Source: Desulfobacteraceae bacterium
GTDB taxonomy: Bacteria; Desulfobacterota; Desulfobacteria; Desulfobacterales; ETH-SRB1
DNA length: 5,082 bases
Direction: 5' to 3'
Assembly (NCBI GenBank): GCA_030638305.1
Contig: DAOWEW010000208.1
Location: 1-5,082 of the forward strand
The notes beneath the pieces were generated by a model, which did not search any database, was not told the origin of the DNA, and worked only from the letters and a program-made list of their open reading frames with translations. Every line of letters begins with the position of its first letter. Position 1 is the first letter of the stretch. This document shows positions 1 through 5,082 of the stretch, in pieces. Position numbers and translations under genes: made by a program.

Positions 1-360
1 CTCAGATATAATGTATTTGAGCCCACGTCAAACAAGTGGAAGGGAACTCTATGCAGAGGATTTCAAATTCACATAACTGATCCGAATAAATTTAATCCAT
101 ATATTACTTCCATTAAATTGCTCAAGTCAGTCTGTTTCCATCACAAAGGTGAGTTCGAGTGGAAACAGCCTCCTTATGAGTATGAATCTAAAAGACTTCC
201 CATAGACCTTATAATCGGAGACAAGGAAATACGGCGGCGTATAGAAAAAAATTACGATATAGATGAAATAGCAGGATACTGGCAAGATGATCTAAATGAG
301 TTTATTGAAATAAGCAAAAGCTATCATCTTTATCATAATGAGTTTTCAAATTTCTGTTAA
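1..360 (+). CDS. DUF1343 / NamZ-type exo-beta-N-acetylmuramidase, C-terminal part
   Basis: This is the last 119 codons of a gene that begins before the window; the reading frame is open from base 1 to the TAA at 358-360. Counting from the window edge, three blocks match the C-terminal half of the DUF1343 family: GTLCRGFQIHITD at residues 15-27, EWKQPPYEYE at 53-62, and PIDLIIGD at 67-74, followed by a W-x-D-D-L-x-x-F stretch near the end. Bacillus subtilis NamZ (YbbC), the characterised member, removes terminal MurNAc residues from peptidoglycan fragments, which points to cell-wall recycling. Family members are usually about 400 residues, so roughly the last 30% is here. The Rossmann-like catalytic half lies outside, so activity and any signal peptide cannot be judged. 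The stop is 30 bases before the RNase H gene on the same strand, which suggests co-transcription. Family assignment is confident; the substrate is inferred from the family. Confidence 0.85.
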   Translation, partial: LRYNVFEPTSNKWKGTLCRGFQIHITDPNKFNPYITSIKLLKSVCFHHKGEFEWKQPPYEYESKRLPIDLIIGDKEIRRRIEKNYDIDEIAGYWQDDLNEFIEISKSYHLYHNEFSNFC

Positions 361-377
361 AAGCGCAAAAGTGATGC

Positions 378-383
378 AGGAGA
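378..383 (+). promoter_or_regulatory. Ribosome binding site of the RNase H gene
   Basis: AGGAGA is a strong Shine-Dalgarno match placed 7 bases before the TTG at 391. This spacing favours TTG as the start. The in-frame ATG at 421 has only a weak GGAAG-like element ahead of it. Confidence 0.7.
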
Positions 384-390
384 CTTTGTT

Positions 391-1062
391 TTGGAAAAAG
401 AAAAAATAGGCTGGAAGCGGATGAAGTTCAGGAAAAACAAGGTTTGGCTGAATATTGATAATAACGGGATGCCGATTGTTAAAAATGGCAAGGTGTTAAT
501 CAAGTATCAACTTGAGCAGGATTATGAGTACTGGGTGAAGGAAAACAGCGTTAACCCCATTGATTCACGGGAGGATAATAATAAAAATTCCAATAAAAAG
601 AGTCAGAGTAAAACAAGTAAAAAAAAGACATTGAAATTAGAAAAAAAACCTCCGGAAGAGCAGGATGATATGATCCGAATCTATACAGATGGGGCGTCTT
701 CCGGCAATCCGGGCCCTTCAGGGATAGGTATTTTGTTGCGGTACGAAAGCCATGAAAAGGAAATATCAAAGTACATAGGTATTGCGACCAACAATATTGC
801 GGAGCTTGAAGCTATTCGAGCAGCTTTGCTGGAATTAAAAAGAACCGATCTTCCGGTACAAATTTTTACAGATAGTACCTATGCTTACGGAGTTCTTACT
901 CTTGGATGGAAAGCAAAGAAGAATGTGGAATTAGTAAAATCAATTAAGAGCATTATCCAGAAATTCAGTAAGTTAAAGTTTTACAAGGTGAAAGGCCATG
1001 CAGGTATTGATGGAAACGAAAGAGCAGATTGTCTTGCCACATTAGGAGCCGGAACGAAATAA
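391..1062 (+). CDS. rnhA: Ribonuclease HI with an N-terminal extension
   Basis: This protein of 223 residues should cut the RNA strand of RNA-DNA hybrids in the cytoplasm (primer removal, R-loop clearance). The catalytic domain covers about residues 94-223. All expected active-site residues are present: D100 in YTDGAS, E138 in NNIAELEA, D161 in FTDSTY, H203 in VKGHAG and D213 in NERAD, matching E. coli D10, E48, D70, H124 and D134. The region between D161 and H203 is shorter than in E. coli: only GWKAKKN stands where the basic protrusion would be. Residues 1-57 form an extra small domain rich in aromatic and basic residues (W8, W19, Y39, Y45, Y47, W48). It is joined by a Lys/Ser/Asn-rich linker at about 58-92. 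It does not look like the classical hybrid-binding domain; I recall similar extensions in deltaproteobacterial RNases H but cannot verify this. The TTG start is chosen for its ribosome binding site; ATG at 421 would remove ten residues. Confidence 0.93.
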   Translation: MEKEKIGWKRMKFRKNKVWLNIDNNGMPIVKNGKVLIKYQLEQDYEYWVKENSVNPIDSREDNNKNSNKKSQSKTSKKKTLKLEKKPPEEQDDMIRIYTDGASSGNPGPSGIGILLRYESHEKEISKYIGIATNNIAELEAIRAALLELKRTDLPVQIFTDSTYAYGVLTLGWKAKKNVELVKSIKSIIQKFSKLKFYKVKGHAGIDGNERADCLATLGAGTK

Positions 1063-1093
1063 CTTTCAGTATGGTCTGATTCTGTTCCCGGTT

Positions 1094-1927
1094 TTAAACT
1101 GCAAGAATGATTGTGTCTATTATTACTATATTATGCATTGCATCCTCTTTACTGATATGCGGGATTCTTACTCCTCCGGATATCAATGTTTCCATATTGT
1201 TTTTATGCAGCAGTTCCTCAAATCTCGCTGCCTTCTGAAGGTTTTGAAAATAAAATTCTTTTCTATTCTCAAGAGACTGCAATATATTGCTGTCATCTTC
1301 AAGTCTCTCAAAAAAGTCCAGTATAAAATCCAGACACTTGAAAAAACAATTCTTTTCAACTTTTAATAATTTTTCAAAGAAAGAACACAGGAACATAATT
1401 TTATTTTCAGTAAGTCTAACGCTATAGTTCCTCAGCCTGATTTTAACAAGGTTTTTACGCTTATCGGAAACAAATTTGTTTATTGCTTCAAGAAGCCTTT
1501 TATTCAGTTTTCTTGAAATATTAAGACGGGAAACAAATTGCAGCGCAGATAATTCCGGAACAATAAATTTTATTGAACCTTTGTTTTCCGGGAAATGTAT
1601 TGTTGTCACTAATTTTTTATTACTTAAAATATAATTTATTACTTTTTTTTCATCTTCTTTTTTAAAATTTTTGCTTTCAAGAAGTTCTTCGAGCTTAATT
1701 TGTACCGGTTCATCCGGAAAAAATAACAGTTCAATCAGGGACTCCCTTTCACAATTATCCTCGTCATAAATAATTTCTTCAAATTCATTTTTTAAAGAAG
1801 GGTTTGAAAAAGTGGAATCAATATAGTGCATAATGTCATTACTTAAGACAAAACCATCCCTGAAAATTCGCTCAATCTTCTCGGCAAGTAACAAACATTT
1901 TTTTTCTTCAGATTTAACTTTCTGCAT
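1094..1927 (-). CDS. Unidentified 277-residue cytoplasmic protein
   Basis: I do not recognise a named domain. The protein is rich in Lys, Glu, Phe and Leu and has no signal peptide or membrane segment. It appears mostly helical, with one probable beta-containing stretch near residues 107-125 (TTIHFPENKGSIKFIVP). It resembles in style lone hypothetical proteins of Desulfobacterota genomes, but that is an impression from memory. The start is ATG at 1925-1927, with only a weak ribosome binding site (GTGGAT region) ahead of it. The start lies 41 bases after the kinase stop on the same strand, so it may be the last gene of the operon and might be translated poorly. The gene faces the RNase H gene tail to tail with 31 bases between. 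Base composition is markedly more AT-rich than the kinase gene, which may indicate separate ancestry. The long open frame and ordinary protein-like composition support a real gene; function is unknown. Confidence 0.7.
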   Translation of the reverse strand: MQKVKSEEKKCLLLAEKIERIFRDGFVLSNDIMHYIDSTFSNPSLKNEFEEIIYDEDNCERESLIELLFFPDEPVQIKLEELLESKNFKKEDEKKVINYILSNKKLVTTIHFPENKGSIKFIVPELSALQFVSRLNISRKLNKRLLEAINKFVSDKRKNLVKIRLRNYSVRLTENKIMFLCSFFEKLLKVEKNCFFKCLDFILDFFERLEDDSNILQSLENRKEFYFQNLQKAARFEELLHKNNMETLISGGVRIPHISKEDAMHNIVIIDTIILAV

Positions 1928-1966
1928 TTTGTATCCACAATATAGGGGTAGCCACGTTCCTAAGCT

Positions 1967-1988
1967 TATCAGCTATCAGCTAAGAGCT
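1967..1988. repeat. Tandem 7-base repeat at the kinase stop
   Basis: TATCAGC occurs twice in direct succession (1967-1980), followed by a degenerate third copy TAAGAGC. Read on the minus strand, it supplies the last codons of the kinase (L-A-D-S) and its TGA stop. A HindIII-type palindrome TAAGCTTA (1961-1968) adjoins it. Confidence 0.6.
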
Positions 1989-4269
1989 CGCCCGATAGGG
2001 CGGGCGCTAATTCATTTTTTGCAGCAACCCCTATATTTTGCAGGGTGTATGGTTTTTTTACATACTGTCCAGCGCCTAATATCTGAGCTTCCTTTACTCG
2101 TTCTGTTTCTGAAAAACCGCTTGCAATAATTGCTTTCTGTTCAGGATGGAGCTTGATTATTTTTTTGTATGTGTCAAGTCCGTCCATCCCCGACCCCATG
2201 ATCATGTCGAGGACGATCAGGTCAGCGGAATGTTCTTTCAGATATTCGAGCGCTTCTTCACCGCTTGAAACAGCAGTGACAGTGTAACCTAATCGGGTCA
2301 ACATGGTGGATGCTATCTTTCTTTGCCCGCTTACATCATCCACTATCAGAATAGACTCTCCCTTTCCCATATAATCTTCAATGGCTAAGGGTTTTTTATT
2401 TTTGGTTTTCTCCTTGCGGGAGGCAGGAAAGTAGAGCGTAAATGTAGTTCCTTTTCCCACATTGCTGTTAATATCAATATATCCATTGTGATCTTTAACC
2501 GTACCCCATACAACAACCATTCCCAACCCTGTTCCGCTTTTTCCCATCACCTTTTTGGAATAAAAAGGCTCAAATATTTTGTCCAGATCATCCGGATGGA
2601 TACCTGTTCCGGTATCAGAGATTGTAAGAATAACATAATCTCCCTCATCCACACTCTCATAACCGCTAACGGGTCTGTCTATATAACGGTTTGCAGTTGA
2701 TATGGAGATATTTCCCCCTTTTGGCATAGCCTCTGCCGCATTCGAGACCAGATTCATAACACACTTTGAGATATGATGAAAAGATCCCGATATATTCAGC
2801 AGGTCGGTCCCAAGGGCAGTTTCTATCACGATTCCTGAATTGTATGAGAGGAGTTTTTCATGTTCGGGGCTTTGCAGATATGAAGAAATAATATCATTTA
2901 TTCCTACAATCTCTGTAACAACAACTCCTCTTCTTGTCATAGTCAGGAGATCTTGCACAATAGCTGCCGCCTTTTCCCCTGACTTCTGCATTGCGAGGAT
3001 TGGTTTTCTCAACGGGCTTTCTTCGGGAAGCTGCATCAACAGGAGATCAGGATAGCCTACAATGCCGGAGAGAACATTGTTGAGATCGTGAGCTGCTCTT
3101 CCTGCAAGTGAGCCCATGGCCTCCATTTTTTCAGAGCGCTGAAGGCTTACCTCAAGCTTTTTTCTTTTTTCCTCTTCTTTTTTACGCTCGGTAATATCGC
3201 GGTCGATCCCGCGGTAACCCAAAAGCTCTCCATTTTCGTCGAGAATTGGCACGCCGCTCTTTTCAATCACTACCTGTTTTCCATCCTTGTGAAAATTGAT
3301 ATTCTCCATCCTGGAAAAGGGCTTCTCTGACGCAATTATATCTCTGAACAATCCGGATATTCTGCCTGACTCATCCTGCGACATAAAATCGGTAGGTCTT
3401 TTTCCTATGACCTCATCAGGTTTATATCCCAACAAATCTTTGACCTTGGGGCTTGAATAGGTGTAATTTCCGTTTTTATCAATTTCCCATACCCAGTCGC
3501 TCGTTGTCTCAATAAGGGAACGAAATTTCTGTTCGCTCCGGCGCACCGCCTGTTCAGCCCTGTTTCTCTCCTCTTCTCTGAGCTGAATCCTGCTTAGCAT
3601 CTCGTTAAAACTATCGCAAAGGATACCGATCTCATCCATTCCTATTTTTTTAATACGGATTGAATATTCTCCGCTCTCCGATATTTTTTTTGTCACATCA
3701 ACGAGTTTCAGGATCGGACCGGATAATATCTTTTGAAATCCGCGAGCTAAAAAATAGATAAGAAAGATCAACATCGCCATCAGCGACAACATTGTAAGCA
3801 AATATTTATTGATCTTGCTGTTTAATAGAGAAGTGGTAACCCGCAGATAGATTGTTCCGTATTCGCTGCCCTCATAAACAATCGGATCAATCACATGCAG
3901 ATAATCGTCTGTAAATTGTGACCCCTTCTTAAACGGCATGGACGGAATGGTTGTCTGCTCTGATCTATTGTAAGCGGAAAACAATACTCCCCTGTTATCA
4001 TAGAGATAACCATCTGCAATATAAGGTATGGCCTTAAGCCTTTTCAGGACATCTTTTCCGCTGCTTTTGTCTTCAAAAACAAGCGGCGTTACACAATACT
4101 CTCCTATCAGTTTTGCATTCATGGTTGTATTACTTTCCAAATCCGTTCTGAACATTTTGATATCGCTGTAGATAATAAAAGCAAATACAGGAGCTATGCC
4201 AAGAAATGCTACAAGAAGAATGATGCCGATCAGTTTGGATTGAACCGGGATGTTTCGTATGTTTTTCAT
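1969..4269 (-). CDS. Hybrid sensor histidine kinase (CHASE8-like, HAMP, PAS, HisKA, HATPase, receiver)
   Basis: This is an inner-membrane sensor kinase of 766 residues. The order of parts is: membrane segment at about 13-34; CHASE8-like periplasmic domain at about 36-150, with the typical pattern of P-L-V-F-E-D, then I-P-Y-I-A, Y-D-N-R-G and S-A-Y; second membrane segment at 156-177; HAMP at about 178-232; PAS/PAC at about 247-362; a dimerisation domain with the phospho-accepting H394 in AAHDLNN; and an ATPase domain with N506/N510, DTGTG at 552-556, FEPFY at 566-570 and GTGLG at 579-583. Last comes a receiver at about 638-750, with D644/D645, phospho-acceptor D688, S717 and K739-P740. All key residues for both halves are present. 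ATG overlaps the upstream YfiR-like stop by four bases, and GGAGA sits six bases ahead, so the two are translationally coupled. The last 15 or so residues come from a repeat region and exceed the normal receiver end. The output partner is unknown; the receiver suggests a phosphorelay or feedback control. Confidence 0.97.
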   Translation of the reverse strand: MKNIRNIPVQSKLIGIILLVAFLGIAPVFAFIIYSDIKMFRTDLESNTTMNAKLIGEYCVTPLVFEDKSSGKDVLKRLKAIPYIADGYLYDNRGVLFSAYNRSEQTTIPSMPFKKGSQFTDDYLHVIDPIVYEGSEYGTIYLRVTTSLLNSKINKYLLTMLSLMAMLIFLIYFLARGFQKILSGPILKLVDVTKKISESGEYSIRIKKIGMDEIGILCDSFNEMLSRIQLREEERNRAEQAVRRSEQKFRSLIETTSDWVWEIDKNGNYTYSSPKVKDLLGYKPDEVIGKRPTDFMSQDESGRISGLFRDIIASEKPFSRMENINFHKDGKQVVIEKSGVPILDENGELLGYRGIDRDITERKKEEEKRKKLEVSLQRSEKMEAMGSLAGRAAHDLNNVLSGIVGYPDLLLMQLPEESPLRKPILAMQKSGEKAAAIVQDLLTMTRRGVVVTEIVGINDIISSYLQSPEHEKLLSYNSGIVIETALGTDLLNISGSFHHISKCVMNLVSNAAEAMPKGGNISISTANRYIDRPVSGYESVDEGDYVILTISDTGTGIHPDDLDKIFEPFYSKKVMGKSGTGLGMVVVWGTVKDHNGYIDINSNVGKGTTFTLYFPASRKEKTKNKKPLAIEDYMGKGESILIVDDVSGQRKIASTMLTRLGYTVTAVSSGEEALEYLKEHSADLIVLDMIMGSGMDGLDTYKKIIKLHPEQKAIIASGFSETERVKEAQILGAGQYVKKPYTLQNIGVAAKNELAPALSGELLADS
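1984..2007. repeat. GC-rich hairpin in the last kinase codons
   Basis: GCTCGCCC (1986-1993) and GGGCGGGC (1998-2005) can pair across a GATA loop, with one G-U pair in plus-strand RNA or one mismatch in minus-strand RNA. An outer G-C pair at 1984/2007 follows one mismatch. No U-run follows on the minus strand, so it does not look like a standard intrinsic terminator. It could act as an RNA-stabilising structure or be part of a dispersed repeat. It is conspicuously GC-rich compared with the DNA around it. Confidence 0.55.
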
Positions 4270-4829
4270 TCTGAATCTCCAGCCGGATCAACAATTCTTG
4301 CCACATTCAAAAGAAGATAGTTTATTGACAATCCTGAACCTCGAACAGCTTTTTCATTAATCTCAAACTTGATCTGATTGCTTGCTGTGTAAAAATTAAA
4401 AAGAACCCCTTTTTCTGCAAAACCATTTGAATCGCCAATGGTAAGCACGTGTTTTTCTTTTGAATATGAAATGATACTTTGAAGTCTTTTCTTTTCTGAC
4501 ACCGGTATAAAAAGGATATGGGAGTCGGCAATCTGGTTTATCTTTGAAATATATATAACCTTAACTTTCTTATCTCTTATCTTACGTTTTGAATAAATAT
4601 TGTCTAACTTTGAGCCAAACGGATTTTTGCCGATAACGGCAATGACAAACGGTTTTGAAATATCATCGACTTTTTTATCAGGAGGCCATTCGATAAATCG
4701 TGTAACTCGCTCAAGAAAAACCGCTTTCACAGTATATTCGTCATATTCCAAAATCTGACAGGATAAGTCCGCAGGAATACCTGTGCAGAAAATAATAATA
4801 ATAATAATAAAGCGCATGTTCAAAATCAA
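4266..4829 (-). CDS. YfiR / DUF4154 family periplasmic protein
   Basis: This 187-residue protein has an N-terminal hydrophobic core (I8-I13 and onward), with cleavage probably around residues 20-25, so it should be exported. The mature part matches YfiR/DUF4154: Y32-T-V-K-A-V-F-L-E followed by TRFIEWP; an IAVIGKNPFG block; HILFIPVSE; VLTIGDSNGFAEKG; and the closing FEIN ... GLSINYLLLNVARIV. In Pseudomonas, YfiR is a periplasmic repressor that binds the sensor part of the membrane cyclase YfiN. Here the next gene encodes a kinase with a YfiN-like periplasmic layout, overlapped by four bases, so this protein probably regulates that kinase. The mature region has no cysteine at all after C24, unlike Pseudomonas YfiR with its disulfides. 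The TTG start at 4829 is chosen because AAGGA lies six bases upstream; the ATG at 4817 would start four residues later but lacks a well-spaced site. A TonB-dependent receptor gene lies 81 bases upstream. Confidence 0.9.
   Translation of the reverse strand: MILNMRFIIIIIIFCTGIPADLSCQILEYDEYTVKAVFLERVTRFIEWPPDKKVDDISKPFVIAVIGKNPFGSKLDNIYSKRKIRDKKVKVIYISKINQIADSHILFIPVSEKKRLQSIISYSKEKHVLTIGDSNGFAEKGVLFNFYTASNQIKFEINEKAVRGSGLSINYLLLNVARIVDPAGDSE
4276..4280 (-). promoter_or_regulatory. Ribosome binding site of the kinase gene
   Basis: On the minus strand GGAGA stands six bases before the kinase ATG (4267-4269). It lies inside the last codons of the YfiR-like gene, which fits coupled translation across the ATGA overlap. 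Confidence 0.65.
4791..4808 (-). repeat. ATT trinucleotide repeat in a signal peptide
   Basis: Six perfect ATT codons in a row encode I8-I13 of the YfiR-like protein, the hydrophobic core of its signal peptide. Gain or loss of whole units would keep the frame and only lengthen or shorten the core. Confidence 0.85.
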
Positions 4830-4835
4830 ATTATA

Positions 4836-4840
4836 TCCTT
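4836..4840 (-). promoter_or_regulatory. Ribosome binding site of the YfiR-like gene
   Basis: AAGGA on the minus strand is six bases before TTG (4827-4829) and 18 before the in-frame ATG at 4815-4817. The spacing argues for the TTG start. Confidence 0.6.
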
Positions 4841-4860
4841 GTTAACCCTAACCCATTAAA

Positions 4861-4888
4861 ATTATAGTACAACGATTCGTTCGGGAAA
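4861..4888 (-). promoter_or_regulatory. Candidate internal promoter before the YfiR-like gene
   Basis: On the minus strand a perfect TATAAT (-10 type) lies at 4861-4866. Sixteen bases upstream is TTTCCC (4883-4888), a poor -35 match with three of six bases. An 11-base dyad, AACGATTCGTT at 4871-4881, fills much of the spacer and could be an operator. In AT-rich DNA a lone TATAAT is weak evidence, so this is tentative. If real, it would let the YfiR-like and kinase genes be expressed apart from the receptor gene. Confidence 0.3.
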
Positions 4889-4910
4889 CTTTTATTACGC
4901 ATAATCATGT

Positions 4911-5082
4911 TTAAAAATTTTGCGAAATCGTTATCAAAAATCGTCTTCCGTGATGCGGGATGTCATAGCCATCTTTGGGAGGACCCGGATCTATATATTT
5001 TTCATCGAAGATGTCACTGCACTTTAAGCTAAAAATTGTCTCTTTGCTGTTAAATATCATGATATCTTTTGTAGATAAAGTC
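4911..5082 (-). CDS. TonB-dependent outer-membrane receptor, C-terminal end
   Basis: Only the last 56 codons and the TAA (4911-4913) are in the window; the gene enters from the right edge. The translation ends like TonB-dependent receptor beta-barrels: a strand with S-L-K-C-S, then DIFDEKYIDPGPP, a GYDIPHHGRRF turn, and a last strand LITISQNF ending in phenylalanine, the usual C-terminal outer-membrane protein signal. Such receptors import siderophores, cobalamin, metals or sugars across the outer membrane using TonB energy. The substrate cannot be told, since the plug and most of the barrel lie outside. The gene precedes the YfiR-like and kinase genes on the same strand with an 81-base gap, which suggests that receptor and signalling pair are functionally linked. 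Too short to exclude another barrel class, but the D-Y-DPG-GYDIP-GR pattern is typical. Confidence 0.82.
   Translation of the reverse strand, partial: TLSTKDIMIFNSKETIFSLKCSDIFDEKYIDPGPPKDGYDIPHHGRRFLITISQNF

Larger units (their letters stand above)
1939..2037. repeat. Inverted repeat spanning the kinase 3' end
   Basis: An 11-base perfect inverted repeat, AATATAGGGGT at 1939-1949 and ACCCCTATATT at 2027-2037, encloses 77 bases. Matching continues imperfectly on the inner side (AGC against GC). The right arm encodes the N-I-G-V residues near the end of the kinase receiver domain. The left arm lies in the gap just before the next gene's start. Between the arms are a GC-rich hairpin and a 7-base tandem repeat. 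The structure is visible directly; whether it is a miniature mobile element, a partial duplication in inverted orientation or a transcript-end structure is not known. Confidence 0.55.

Noticed and set aside
551..769. Open frame on the minus strand within the RNase H gene, and similar frames at 1133-1366, 1833-2129, 2488-2700, 2840-3055 and 4322-4531
   Set aside because: Each lies opposite or out of frame within a well-supported gene, and none of the translations shows protein family features.
1049..1095. Possible terminator between the converging genes: CCGGAAC pairing with GTTCCCGG, then TTTT
   Set aside because: The loop is 28 bases, the stem has a bulge and the T-run is only four bases, so it is too weak to call.
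4755..4770. Possible lipoprotein signal at L22-S23-C24 of the YfiR-like protein
   Set aside because: The residue three before the cysteine is Asp (D21), which breaks the lipobox; ordinary secretion fits better, as in known YfiR proteins.
4830..4835. Second TATAAT directly before the YfiR-like start
   Set aside because: It lies between the ribosome binding site and the start codon, so transcripts from it would lack both the site and the start.
4841..4855. Telomere-like TTAACCCTAACCC
   Set aside because: Only two copies of the hexamer in an AT-rich gap between bacterial genes; chance is the simple explanation.

Overview
The window looks like chromosomal DNA of a Gram-negative bacterium, most likely a member of the Desulfobacterota (the former Deltaproteobacteria). 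The Gram-negative part is firm, because the window holds the end of a TonB-dependent outer-membrane receptor and a periplasmic YfiR-type protein. The phylum is an inference. It rests on the PAS-HisKA-HATPase-receiver core of the large kinase, which closely resembles kinases I know from Desulfobacterales-type genomes, and on the N-terminally extended RNase H. No phylogenetic marker is present. The DNA is moderately AT-rich, and the unidentified gene at 1094-1927 is clearly more AT-rich than the kinase gene beside it.

Two gene groups converge near position 1075. On the plus strand (1-1062) lies the 3' end of a DUF1343/NamZ-type exo-beta-N-acetylmuramidase gene, followed after 30 bases by an RNase HI gene with an extra N-terminal domain. 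On the minus strand, read from 5082 down to 1094, lie the C-terminus of a TonB-dependent receptor, a secreted YfiR/DUF4154 protein, a 766-residue hybrid histidine kinase, and a 277-residue protein I cannot identify. The YfiR-like and kinase genes overlap by four bases. The other gaps are 81 and 41 bases, so the minus-strand genes could form one operon, possibly with an extra promoter ahead of the YfiR-like gene.

The most interesting unit is the trio of receptor, YfiR-like protein and kinase. In Pseudomonas, YfiR is a periplasmic repressor of the diguanylate cyclase YfiN, acting on its periplasmic sensor. Here the coupled partner has a similar membrane layout (two membrane segments around a CHASE8-like periplasmic domain, then HAMP), but its output is PAS-histidine kinase-receiver instead of GGDEF. 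The simplest model is that an envelope or receptor-linked signal, relayed or held back by the YfiR-like protein, controls a phosphorelay. No YfiB-like lipoprotein and no DNA-binding response regulator are visible.

Other unusual points are a run of six ATT codons in the YfiR-like signal peptide, a complex repeat (long inverted repeat, GC-rich hairpin and 7-base tandem repeat) that supplies the last codons and stop of the kinase gene, and two probable TTG starts supported by well-placed ribosome binding sites. No gap exceeds 81 bases. I saw no tRNA, rRNA, CRISPR array or transposase gene.
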